The notes under the pieces: model-generated
The model's input: only the letters and a program-made list of their open reading frames with translations
Told to the model about the DNA's origin: nothing
Database searches by the model: none
Shown: positions 33,999-45,368 of the stretch, piece after piece
Layout: the number at the start of each line of letters is the position of its first letter
How positions within the stretch are numbered: the stretch's first letter is position 1
DNA from: Protea cynaroides
Lineage: Eukaryota; Streptophyta; Magnoliopsida; Proteales; Proteaceae
Direction of reading: 5' to 3'
NCBI GenBank assembly: GCA_028583415.1
Contig: CM053269.1
Span: forward strand, 79,227,567-79,291,566
DNA: 64,000 nucleotides
Translations under genes and position numbers: made by a program

Positions 33999-36105
33999 CT
34001 AGTGATAAGGTATGGGCACCAACACAAGAGGTGTTTTCTTGTTGAGAGTGAGAGGAAACAACTCATCCATATTGATATCTGCAACTGATGTTCCCTTGGG
34101 CAGTTGCCAATCAAAACTGTAGAGAAGATTTGCAAGAGCAAGCTCCACATTAGCAATACCCATATTCATCCGGGGGCAAATCCTCCGACCAGATCCAAAT
34201 GGCAAGAACTCAAAGCTATGCCCTTTCACATCAAGTGGGTTCTCCATGAATCTTTCTGGGTCAAACTCATCTGGGTTCTTCCAGTACCTTGGATCCCTAT
34301 TCACTGCAAAAATATAAACATGAAGCCTCATCTTGTTGGGGATATCATATCCTTCTAGCTTGCAATCAGCCATTGTTTCTCTAGCAATCAAAACTGGAAC
34401 TGGTGGATGTAGTCTCCATGATTCCTTCACTACTGCTCTGAAGTAAGGTAGATTCTCTATGTCGCTCTCTTCCACTTTCCCTTTGCTTCCAATATAACTC
34501 CTGATCTCATCTTGAACCTTGTTCAGCAACATAGGGTGTCTAGCAAGCTCTGTCATTGTCCATGTCATGGTAAGAGCACTTGTGTCTACTGCACCGAAGA
34601 ACACATCCTACAACATTCACCAATTAAATGTCAAGATAAACATTTAATCATCTGGGTTTAACTAATTTGATACTGACGTTCATGTAAATAAGCAAATTGA
34701 GGTTACGCCTAACAGTCTAACTAAAATGGGCAGCTAGAGAGATGAGGTCTATGGAGTGGACATCATGTCTTAATTTTATAGCTAGGGATGTAATGTATTT
34801 TGGGACAGCATACAGCATAAAAAATTTAGATATAATTGTTCAATGATAGGTTCTACTGGTGTGGTAATATCGAAAGTGGAGTTTTTACTACTATTAAATT
34901 ATCTCTTTACTTTCTTTTTTTTTTTTTTTTCATTAAATGAACTCACTGTTGACCTTAAGACCAAAAAAATAAAAAAAGAAATCTAAGTACAGTGGAAAAC
35001 AGAACAGTGAAAATAATGGAATTTTCCTTGGCCAAAAAAACTCTGCAAATTGGAAGAATTCATTATTTTGATCAAAATTTGGGAGGGAAACTGAAATGGG
35101 AAAAACTGATGTTAAAAAAAGGGGGCAACAGAAGCTGATTAAAAGTGAAAAAAGAAGAAAAAAATTTGAACTTTTCTCCCTTTTCGAGTATAAGAACAAA
35201 GTAACTAAAAGCAAAGAATAGGGTTTGATAGCAGACCTTGAGAACACCTTTGATATGATCTTTGGTGATACTGATGCGACTGAATTGATCCTTCTCCAAT
35301 CAAAGCAAGACGTCGATGATGTCTTCGCGATCGGGTTTAGGTCTAGTGGGATCGAGGTGATCTTGAATTGCCATGTCAAAGAAGGAATCCAAATTGCGGA
35401 AAACCCTATCGATCGTTGCGGTGTGTCCAGAAAGATTATCAATGATCCAGCCAAAATAGGGGAAGAAATCCGAAGTGGCAAAATTGCTCATTGCAGTCAT
35501 GGCGTCATGAACTGCTTGTGCAAACCTACCCTTATCGAATTCTCTGGATTTGTAAGTGTTACCGAAAGCAATCCTGCAAATCATGGCATCTGTGAGGTTG
35601 AAAATTTTCTCAGAGAGATCAACGGGTGTTGAAGCAGCTTCAGCAAGAGAATTCATGAAACGGCAAATTTCTTCTTCTCTCACGTACGAACTGCTTTAGG
35701 GCTTAAAAGCTCAAGATGGCAGATCTTGCGGACCTCCTTCCACCAATCGTAGGGAGTGAAAGCAATGTCTTTGAAATCATAAGAAATTTTTCTAGGTCCT
35801 TCAAGATAAACCCTATTGCACATTTGGGCGTCTTGATTCTTCAAAACCTCTTTCGCCATTTCTGGTGATGTGACAAACACTGTTGGAGCAAATCCCAGGC
35901 GTAAGAGCATGACAGGTCCATATTTCTTGGCGAGTTCTGCTGTTGATCTGAAAGGTAAGGTGCCTACTTGATGGAGGTTCCCTATAATAGGGAGGCCGGG
36001 AGGAGATGGAGGAAGGTTGAGTCCCTTAACATTCTTGTTTCTTCCTTTGAGGATCCACAGAAAGAGAAGAGGACTGATGAGAAGTAGAAGATGAATCAAC
36101 TCCAT
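33999..36105 (-). pseudogene. CYP71-type cytochrome P450 pseudogene (left copy)
   Basis: The gene model on the minus strand has exon 1 at 36105-35237, an intron at 35236-34608 and exon 2 at 34607-33999, collinear with the intact copy at 38537-40663. Exon 1 carries an in-frame 3-bp loss (TPYGDWW becomes TPYDWW) and then a 10-bp deletion near 35688 that shifts the frame and brings a stop after AVRT. Exon 2 is open, with the I-helix GAVDTSA, the KESWRLHP ExxR motif and the PERF motif, but the heme loop reads FGSGRRICPRMN with Arg in place of the near-invariant Gly after Cys-Pro. A stop also removes the last four residues. It is not functional as a P450. A truncated protein or transcript could still be made. 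Confidence 0.93.
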
Positions 36106-36165
36106 TTGAGTGTTCTGCAAATGCAGTTGTTTCTTGACTCAAAAAAATGGAGAGTTCTACATCCG

Positions 36166-36172
36166 TTATATA
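36166..36172 (-). promoter_or_regulatory. TATA box of the left P450
   Basis: TATATAA on the minus strand lies 61 bp upstream of the ATG (36105), in a block conserved with the right copy (38470-38476). Confidence 0.6.
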
Positions 36173-36240
36173 GCCTTTAATCGTAGTTTGAGGTTCTTAA
36201 ATATTCGGGCGCGACTAATTTGAACCGACCTGCATCTTCC

Positions 36241-36422
36241 ACGGGATCCCCTGTCCGCCTTGGTGTGGGACCCATATTCCAACAATTGGTCCCACAACCC
36301 TTGGATGAAGATGGGATTTCACGGAGAATACACGGGATCCCCTGTCCGCCTTGGTGTGGGACCCATATTCCAACAATTGGTCCCACAACCCTTGGATGAA
36401 GATGGGATTTCACGGAGAATAC
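36241..36422. repeat. 91-bp tandem duplication upstream of the left P450
   Basis: Two near-identical 91-bp units (36241-36331 and 36332-36422) each start ACGGGATCCCCTGTCC. The right arm has a single, diverged copy (about 38310-38410), so the duplication happened in the left arm after the arms formed. Confidence 0.93.
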
Positions 36423-36574
36423 AAGTAAATGCACAGGAACTAGACTCAAAAGATTTCTATTCAGCCGTATGTATCGAGGGCCAGGTATCCAAAGGATATA
36501 TGACATGCAGTGGATTTTATGGGAAATAATTCCTAGTCCAGTTGCATACTGAGCTCCTCCCTCACTGTGGAGAC

Positions 36575-37227
36575 TAAGGGTGTCAAAAATGGGCCTGGCC
36601 CAGTAGTACAGACCGAGCAGGTCCGATATAACCCGAACTCAGTCCAAATTGAACCTTAATGGACAGGTTTCGGTCTCGGCTTGTAAAGTCCGACATCGTT
36701 TCAGTCCAGATCGAAACCAAACCAGACCGACCCGTTAAGAAACCCGAATCAATAATACCCAACCCAAACACCGATAAGGTCCATCTGGGCCCAGTTTATT
36801 AATTTTAATGGTTTTAAATTTTGATGGATTATATTACACTATTATAGTTCATTTCTTGATCTGAAAGATTATGTGAATCTATAGTTGAAAAAAGTATGTT
36901 AATTGTTACAATTTACTGAATTACATACATATAGAAGGAATTATGTTTATTTTATAGATAGAAATAATAAAATAAGCTATATATCTTACATATAAAATAG
37001 GCCCGATAAGCTTGATAAGCCTGGTATGGACCGAACCAGCCCGAAATCACCTCAATAAGCCCAGCCAGATAACAAATCGATACCAGACCAGCCCGTTAGT
37101 TATTGTGTCCAGCGCAGTCCAACCCAACCCGAACTCTTAATGGACATGTTTTGAGCTGGCTTTATAAAACCTAACACCGGTTCAGTCCGGATCGCAACTG
37201 GCCCAGACCGGCGCGTTGACACCCTTA
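36575..37227. mobile_element. Non-autonomous hAT-like element
   Basis: A 653-bp element with 12-bp perfect terminal inverted repeats TAAGGGTGTCAA / TTGACACCCTTA, flanked by the 8-bp duplication GTGGAGAC (36567-36574 and 37228-37235). An 8-bp duplication with such termini is characteristic of hAT. The interior contains repeated CAGACCGA/AGCCCGAA-type motifs and no transposase. Confidence 0.85.
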
Positions 37228-37235
37228 GTGGAGAC

Positions 37236-37810
37236 CAATGGTAATGTATATACATGCATCCAACTAGAGATGGGGGGAGATCATTTCACGCCTCCTATGT
37301 CCCAACAAGAATCTTTTTCGAAAATATGGTAAAAGGGGATCATTTGCAGTATTAGTAAACCAGCATCTAGGTGAGGTTTGTGTGCATAGTAGAATAGTAA
37401 TATATAAGATGGATAATAGTTTACATGCATGTATTTGTATCATTTTTGGGATCCCATTATAGTCCCACATTCTAATGGTGGGTGGTCTCACACTATATCA
37501 ACGGTGATAGGATTCCATGAAAAGTACATGTACATGCGGATGATCTAAACTCAGATGAAAAATAATTATAAATTAGACGGTTCTATCTTCACATTGTGTC
37601 TTTTAAGAAAAAAAAAAAAGAAAAGAAAAATTTTCACATTGCGTCTTAAAACACCCTCTTTCGTTTTTCATTCTATTAGCAGTCGCCTATGGACACATGT
37701 AGGTGCTTAATAGAATAATACACTAAGAAGATGAGAGTGAATTTTTTTTAAAATATAATTAGATAGAGAGAGAAAGAGCTCTCGTGAATCATACGGGTGG
37801 ATGTGCTTGA
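37236..37810. other. No gene seen in the spacer
   Basis: AT-rich DNA with a poly-A stretch near 37608-37629. A segment near 37705-37722 (GTGCTTAATAGAATAATA) resembles the terminus of the foldback element that follows. Confidence 0.4.
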
Positions 37811-38152
37811 TAGAACAATATCTCAATCGTCACAACGAATATCTCCAACAGGTGTTGATGTGGCAGGATCTTCATAGATTTCAAGTGTGTGATCCTTCAT
37901 AGATCGATTCTATATTTAAAGAGAGAAATGTATAGTTGTAGCAAATCAATTTACACAGTGTCTACAGTTTAGATTTCTAACATAATTATATAGTAAACAG
38001 CTCATACATGGATATGATTGAGATCTATGAGTATTCTAGTGTACAGCTCATATATGGACAACTCTTGTATAGATAATATTAAAATCTATGAAGATTCTAC
38101 CACATCAACACCTGTTGAAGATATTCTTGATGATAATTGAGATATTGTTCTA
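37811..38152. mobile_element. Foldback/MITE-like element
   Basis: Inverted repeats of about 73 bp: the left end TAGAACAATATCTCAAT ... CAACAGGTGTTGATGTGG pairs with CCACATCAACACCTGTTG ... ATTGAGATATTGTTCTA. The total is 342 bp with no coding sequence. The target duplication is not clear. Confidence 0.7.
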
Positions 38153-38469
38153 TTAGTGTTTTGGTAGGAAACCTCCAAGAGCATAGAAACCCATGCAGTT
38201 TCACCGTCGGTTAGTTGAAATGGATATTTTTCAGAGGCAGGGTACGTTGGTTTCCTTATCTTTGGGATCCTCCCGTGCAACTCGTGAGTCTAGTTCTTCT
38301 GCATTTATTTGTATTTTCCATGGAATCCCGTCTTCATCCAAGGGTTGTGGGACCAACTGTTGAAATGTGAGTCCCACACCCAGGCAGACAGCGAATCACG
38401 TAGATGATGCAGATCGGTTCAAATTAGGCGCGCCCGAATATTTAAGAACCTCAAACTACGATTAAAGGC

Positions 38470-38476
38470 TATATAA
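38470..38476 (+). promoter_or_regulatory. TATA box of the right P450
   Basis: TATATAA lies 61 bp upstream of the chosen ATG (38537), a spacing consistent with a plant core promoter and a 5' leader of about 30 nt. Confidence 0.6.
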
Positions 38477-38536
38477 CGGGTGTAGAACTCTCCATTTTTT
38501 TGAGTCAAGAAACAACTGCATTTGCAGAACACTCAA

Positions 38537-40663
38537 ATGGAGTTGATTCATCTTCTACTTCTCATCAGTCCTCTTCTCTTTCTGTGGATCCTCAAAGGAA
38601 GAAACAAGAATGTTAAGGGACTCAACCTTCCTCCATCTCCTCCTGGCCTCCCTATTATAGGGAACCTCCATCAAGTAGGCACCTTACCTTTCAGATCAAC
38701 AGCAGAACTCGCCAAGAAATATGGCCCTGTCATGCTCTTACGCCTGGGATTTGCTCCAACAGTGTTTGTCACATCACCAGAAATGGCGAAAGAGGTTTTG
38801 AAAAATCAAGACGCCCAAATGTGCAATAGGGTTTATCTTGAAGGACCTAGAAAAATTTCCTATGATTTCAAAGACATTGCTTTCACTCCCTACGGTGATT
38901 GGTGGAAGGAGGTCCGCAAGATCTGCCATCTTGAGCTTCTAAGCCCTAAAGCAGTTCGTTCGTTCCTGTACGTGAGAGAGGAAGAAATTTTCCGTTTCAT
39001 GAATTCTCTTGCTGAAGCTGCTTCAACACCCGTTGATCTCTCTGAGAAATTTTTCAACCTCACAGATGCCATGATTTGCAGGATTGCTTTCGGTAAGACT
39101 TACAAATCCAGGGAATTCGATAAGGGTAGGTTTGCACAAGCAGTTCATGACGCCATGACTGCAATGAGCAATTTTGCCGCTTCGGATTTCTTCCCCTATT
39201 TTGGCTGGATCATTGATAATCTTTCTGGACACACCGCAACGATCGATAGGGTTTTCCGCAATTTGGATTCCTTCTTTGACATGGCAATTGCAGATCACCT
39301 CGATCCCACTAGACCTAAACCCGATCGCGAAGACATCATCGACGTCTTGCTTCGATTGGAGAAGGATCAATTCAGTCGCATCAGTATCACCAAAGATCAT
39401 ATCAAGGGCGTTCTCAAGGTCTGCTATCAAACCCTATTCTTTGCTTTTAGTTACTCTGTTCTTATACTCGAAAAGGGAGAAAAGTTCAAAATTTTCTCTT
39501 CTTTTTTCACTTTTAATCAGCTTCTGTTGCCCCTTTTTTTACATCAGTTTTTCCCATTTCAGTTTCCCTCCCAAATTTTGATCAAAATAATGAATTCTTC
39601 CAATTTGCAGAGTTTTTTTGGCCAAGGAAAATTCCATTATTTTCACTGCTCTGTTTTCCACCACTGTACTTAGACTTCTTTTTTTTTTTTTTTTTTTTCG
39701 GTCTTAAGGTCAACAGTGATTTCATTTAATGAAAAAAAAAGAGAAAGTACAGAGATGATTCAATAATAGTAAAAACTCCACTTTTGATATTGCCAGTAGA
39801 ACCTATCATTGAACAATTATATCTAAATTTTTGATGCTGTATGCTGTCCCAAAATACATTACATCCCTAGCTATAAAATTAAGACATGATATCAACTCCA
39901 TAGACCTCATCTCTAGCTGCCCATTTTACTTAGACTGTTAAACGTAACCTCAATTTGCTTATTTACATGAACATCAGTATCAAATTAGTTAAACCCAAAT
40001 GATTATATGTTTATCTTGACATTTAATTTGTGAATGTTGTAGGATGTGTTCTTGGGTGCAGTAGACACAAGTGCTCTTTCCATGACATGGACAATGACAG
40101 AGCTTGCTAGACACCCTATGTTGCTGAACAAGGTTCAAGATGAGATCAGGAGTTATATTGGAAGCAAAGGGAAAGTGGAAGAGTGCGACATAGAGAATCT
40201 ACCTTACTTCAGAGCAGTAGTGAAGGAATCATGGAGACTACATCCACCAGTTCCAGTTTTGATTGCTAGAGAAACAATGGCTGATTGCAAGCTAGAAGGA
40301 TATGATATCCCCAACAAGATGAGGCTTCATGTTAATATTTTTGCAGTGAATAGGGATCCAAGGTACTGGAAGAACCCAGATGAGTTTGACCCAGAAAGAT
40401 TCATGGAGAACCCACTTGAAGTGAAAGGGCATAGCTTTGAGTTCTTGCCATTTGGGTCTGGTCGGAGGATTTGCCCCGGGATGAATATGGGTATTGCTAA
40501 TGTGGAGCTTGCTCTTGCAAATCTTCTCTACAGTTTTGATTGGCAACTGCCCAAGGGAACATCAGTTGCAGATATCAATATGGATGAGTTGTTTCCTCTC
40601 ACTCTCAACAAGAAAACACCTCTTGTGTTGGTGCCCATACCCTATCACTGGGAGAAGGCCTAA
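38537..40663 (+). CDS. Cytochrome P450, CYP71 family (intact copy)
   Basis: Exon 1 is 38537-39418 and exon 2 is 40043-40663, joined by a 624-bp phase-0 GT-AG intron at the position usual for CYP71-clan genes. The 500-aa product is typical in length. It has an N-terminal ER anchor (residues 2-20), the proline hinge PPSPPGLP (32-39), C-helix WxxxR (123-127), I-helix GAVDTSA (299-305), ExxR at 356-359, PERF at 411-414 and the heme loop FGSGRRICPG with Cys438. It should be an ER-membrane monooxygenase reduced by NADPH-P450 reductase; the substrate cannot be read from sequence. The first ATG in the frame gives the start; an upstream TTG is unlikely to be used. A frameshifted twin lies head-to-head at 33999-36105. 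Confidence 0.95.
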
Positions 40664-41127
40664 ATGGTACTGAGGGTTATGCATGCCTCTTTCTTTGTTG
40701 GTGGCTGACGGAGGAAGATGAGGCTTTCATTTAGAATTTTTTTTCTTTTTTTTTTTAATATTTCTCATAATTTTCTTTCCTTCTTAAATTATGTAACACC
40801 TCTATGGTATAAGTTGTATTGAAAAAGAAATATTAGTTTTTTTTTTTTTGATAAAAAAAAGAAATATAAGTTTACTTCTTGATTAATTGGCTACTTAAAA
40901 AGGAACTGCCAACACAAAATTATCAGAAATATAAGGCAACTTGAGAGATGGAACCTGTCAGCACATACAAATGTTGGAATATAATTTTTTTTATTAAATT
41001 ATCCCAATGTAATTGATCAGTTGATTCATTTGTATAACTCAACAACTCAAAGTCAATCAATTTGGTTTGTGGCATAGGGTTGTTAATAAATTAAGTCTGG
41101 AAGGATCCTAGCATATTGTTTTTGGAT

Positions 41128-41130
<3 letters not shown>

Positions 41131-41180
<50 letters not shown>
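41131..41180. repeat. (ATT)n microsatellite
   Basis: About 17 units; the left-arm counterpart has eight. Confidence 0.96.
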
Positions 41181-41181
<1 letters not shown>

Positions 41182-43454
41182 TTTGGGTAAAGATTTGGAT
41201 CCCCTTATTAATTCATACTATTTCAATTACAATAATTGATGTGAAGAATCTAAACAACTTGATCTATTTTCTGAATTCAAATAATTGAGTTGGGCTTGGT
41301 ATTCATTCTTGGAATGTATTCTCAGAAATACATTCTTGGAAAACAAAATATATATTCCTGACATAAAATGAGAATGGGTTAAAAAGCAGCATTTGTATTC
41401 TAGTGTGTTCTAGAATGGGTTGTGTTCACTTATGCATTCCATGATCCAAGAATGAAAATGTATACTTAAAACAGGTGATTATCATCTCAGAATGTATTCT
41501 TGACCTAAAATGCATTCCATGAATACACATCCCTTGTAGTATGGTGTTCTCACATTCTCACTTTATTTTCTCTTACCATATGGCCCCAAGCACCCCTCAC
41601 CCTTGCCTCCCTTGACTTAACGTCAAAAATTTCATCACATTAAGTTTATAGTAAGAAAAAAAATCAGCTACCCCCCAAATAGTTTCGAAACATCATCGAC
41701 CATCCACACCTTTCAAAAAACATCCACTACCACCCAAACATTTACCACCGTTAATCAAATAGATCCACTCGTTAAATGAATCCCGTTAATTGCTGATGTC
41801 ACCCAAAATCGATTTTGAAATGTAAAATAATACCCTTAAGAAAATGTTAAAAGATGGTTTTACCCTCCTTTACTTAAGGAGGATAAAACCCCAAATCTAA
41901 ATCCCATTTCTTCTTCTTCTCCAGATCTACCCTTTCTTCTTCGATTATCTTCTCTGATAACGATGCAAGCCTTTTCTTCCCCGACGATGGCACAACGAAG
42001 CTTTGGCCGGCGGCAATCTTCGTCTTAAAAAACAGAAATTTTGGTAGCTCTAGTAGTTTGGATTTCCAATTTATTCGAGAGGAAAAACTTGAAATTTTAA
42101 CAAACCTAAAAGGGAACTTTACCTTTCACAAACAAAAGAACCAGGGATCTCTGAAGTTTCGGATTGTGTAGCTTGAGCGAGAGCGTGTCCACTACAACGA
42201 TTGGGGAAGGAAGCGTTGACGATGGAGAGGTGCGGAAGAGAGTTGACAGATTTCCAGCTAAGCTTCCGTGGAAACGTCTTGCTAGCGGAGAGTTCACTAG
42301 AAGGACAAAGAGAGGTTGGAAATCGTCTCCGGTGAGAAGGTTCGATCAATCACCTGGCAGGAGAGGTGACAACAATTTCATGAAACCGTCTCAGTTCATC
42401 ATCATTATCATCACAGCACTAGGGACCGCCTGTGAAACCAGAAACCATTTTCTCTACAAAGCTATTCTTCCCCCAGCCCGGCTGAGGAAGAGTTATGGAC
42501 AGGTGGACAGACCTTGGTCAGACCCCACCCAAGGGACGTGTTCAGAGCCAGACTTGTCCAGCCCCCAACTCCCTCTCTGCAAAATATAGTCTCCTTTCAT
42601 TTTCATCTTCATCTTCATCTCTGACGAGAAAGAGACGTTGGATATGAGCAAGAGAGAGGCAGCCATCTTCAAAAACAGATTCCTTTCAAAATGAGAGACT
42701 CTGTTTTTGGTCTCCGCCATCTACATTTTTGGTCTCCGCCATCTTCAAAAGGAAAGAGACGTTGAATATGAGCGAGAGAGAGAGAGAGGCAACCATTTTT
42801 TTTAAAATAAAAAGTAAAGAATCATGTCCAAAGCTAAATACTCATCTAAACCTTTCAAGAAGGAATATAGAGAGACCAAAATTTGGAGGAACATAAAAAT
42901 CAGCTTACCATGAATCAGTAGCAAATCCGAGGAATGGGGTGGTTTATGATTAAAAAATGAAGAAGAATGCAAAATGTCACAGATAATCAAACTTGCTTGA
43001 ATCGCCTAGTGTAAATTTTGAGAGAGAGCAAAGAGAGAGACGCACCTAAGCCCGCAGATATCTCCCAATCGTTTCTCCTCCTTGCACAGCCGCCACCATC
43101 AAGCCCTCACCAACATACTCTCTCAGCCGACAACCTAGAGTTATTTCCCCCTCTCTGGTTCTTATTATTATTTTTTCTCTGCAGTCGATTTCTTTTTCTT
43201 TCTTTCACTTCTTCTCAATCCCGAGTATGCAAATGACCAAACCCCTTTCCGACATCGATCGGTTCCCTTTGTATTCCTCTCTTCTACTTCTTCTCTTTCT
43301 CTCTCTCAAATTTCTACCAATACCCACGCTCTCTTCCTTTTCTCTCTAGAAAATTGAAAGAACAACACCCTTCTTTCCTCACTCAACTGCAACTCCCTCA
43401 TTCAATCCATCGCAGGTCGGACAATGGGCCATCACCGGAGAGAAGGTATAGTCC

Positions 43455-43850
43455 ATTAAAAACAAAACAAGACAATAATGTTCGTTTCACAACTTCCATC
43501 ACTATTGCATTGATTTTACCTATTGAGTATAGCTTCCCGAATCTTTAAGTGAACCATGAGAGTAGGTGAAAGTAGGTTAAATTTTTTAGGGTTGTTTATC
43601 TTGGAAATCGATTCGTAAAGAATCCGCTTTGCATTATAGGGGACGATTATGATTTTAAGGAAAGTAAATCTTGATTACGATTGAACCCTATTGTTCATTT
43701 GTTTTGTATGGTACATCGATTTAATGGTGCATTTGATGTCTATTTTAGTAGTGTTCATTGATACATACATGAAGTATTTGAATAAGTTATTTTTATATAA
43801 TTTATAATTCTATATCACATGTTCATTTTATATCTAAGAAATGTTTGTGA
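43455..43850. repeat. Dispersed repeat, right-arm copy
   Basis: It begins near CCATTAAAAACAAAACAAGA and runs to TATATCACATGTTC. Diverged copies are at 63157-63540 (same strand) and 30790-31183 (the arm mirror). No terminal repeats or coding potential seen. Confidence 0.65.
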
Positions 43851-45368
43851 CACATACATTACAACAATTTTAAAATAATAGTCATTGAGATTATAAAAAT
43901 ATGATTAATCTTGGTACTTCAAGGCTTATGACCTTATTAATCAGCATTATTGCTGCAGAAATAACTCAAGTTGAAGTAGCTGAACTTCCTTATCAATACC
44001 GGAAAGGGTTGATTGGTTAGAAAAACAGTATTCAATTTAATAAACTCAAGACGTGTAGGTAATTGGAAAACCAGTGTCTTGTTTTTCTTGACTTTGTGTA
44101 TATGAGTGGAGAAAGAAAGAATTTCCCGACTCAAATGGTTACCTTCTCGGATCCAAATCATCGCCTGTTGTGGTATCAACAGGCGACCCGGCTGAATAGT
44201 ATTGATTCATGACATGTGTCTAACCAATAAATCGTCGGTTGATCAATGACCCGTCACAAGAGATCAACCGTGAGCCGATTTCAGGGGATCAAACTCTCAA
44301 ATTCACGTCTTCAAAAGTCCCACCCTTTCGTGGTTTCGCACCCGCAACTGCCATCTTGCATCGAAGAAAATCGATTTTGAAACCTCCGATGGACCATACT
44401 CCATTCTTACCCTCTTTAGAAACCATGGATTCTTACCCTCTTCAGACCCTTCTCCTTAAACTTGATATCTTCTTTTCCTTGGCTGTTTCGAGCCCCAACC
44501 TTGCCGAAATCCTTTCCCTGGCTCTTGTTCTGTAGCTTAGAAAACCAAATCATCCTTGGTTTTAATTTCTTCAAGAGTTTGGTTGGGACTGTGGAGAATG
44601 TTGTTAATGGTCCAAACTCTCAAAGTCATTTCCTCCTTTGTATAAATAGAATATGGCTCGAAATATTGCGATCTTGAGAGAAAATGGAGTGTTGAGTCTA
44701 TCGTGAAGTTACTGACTTATTATCCCAAATCCACGACACATAAAAATGACATGTTCAAATAGAGTTGAAGAGATTAAGTAGATGGGATTCAACATTTTAT
44801 GAAATTGGAGGTTTATCGAAGGTGGGGTTTTTTCTGTGGGATCGGGCAGTTATCATCCCAAAATGAGTTGCAGAGACCAATCTTGGGATAGGAGATTTGC
44901 AGAGGGAAGTTTTGGTAAAATGAAACACAGTCCGATCAAAGTTCTCTAGCTACCATTGTTTTAATTTTTTCAAAAGGGTTATTTGATACAATGCAGCAGA
45001 CAGCAGGGAGGGTTTTCATAAGCCTAACCTTGTTGATCACAGGTTGACACTGAGGGGGGGGGGGGGGTTCCCAAATAATTCCTTGAAGACCAATACTGCT
45101 TAGTTGATGCTTCACTCACTGAGCACAACCACACTATCACTTAATATAATTGCCAAACTCACAGTCATATGCACAACTACCTTGCTACCACAGAGTGACC
45201 AGGTCTCCCATGTTGTGCATACCCATCCTGCAAGCCATTCCACGTACTTCACAAAATACAGAATATAAATAATGCACATACATCCACAACACAGATATAC
45301 ATGGTTCACCACCACAGTGTGTGATGACTAGTCCACAAAGTAATGTCCTACATGCTCTGTATATATTC

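Larger units (their letters stand above)
36451..38282. other. Non-palindromic spacer between the arms
   Basis: Arm homology ends near 36450 on the left and near 38283 on the right. The 1.8 kb between them is unique in the window and holds a hAT-like element, a foldback element and AT-rich DNA without a gene. The two P450 promoters face into it, about 2.4 kb apart from ATG to ATG. Confidence 0.8.
40664..44139. other. AT-rich intergenic DNA downstream of the right P450
   Basis: No supported gene. It mirrors 30484-33998 and contains an (ATT)17 run (41131-41180), one copy of the 27-bp palindromic unit (about 41308-41340), a possible element end at 41655-41850, GA-rich stretches around 42772-42790 and 43018-43040, and the dispersed repeat at 43455-43850. 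The (CT)36 expansion of the left arm is absent. Confidence 0.5.

Noticed and set aside
35225..35632. 135-codon plus-strand frame (and its mirror at 39023-39430)
   Set aside because: It is the antisense shadow of P450 exon 1.
38522..38536. Upstream start for the intact P450 at a TTG codon
   Set aside because: TTG is not a normal plant start. The ATG at 38537 gives the standard hydrophobic anchor and a 500-aa protein.
39419..39673. Read-through extension of P450 exon 1 into the intron
   Set aside because: The extension is Phe/Ser-rich with no P450 similarity, and a GT-AG intron joins exon 1 to the I-helix in exon 2 at the usual place.
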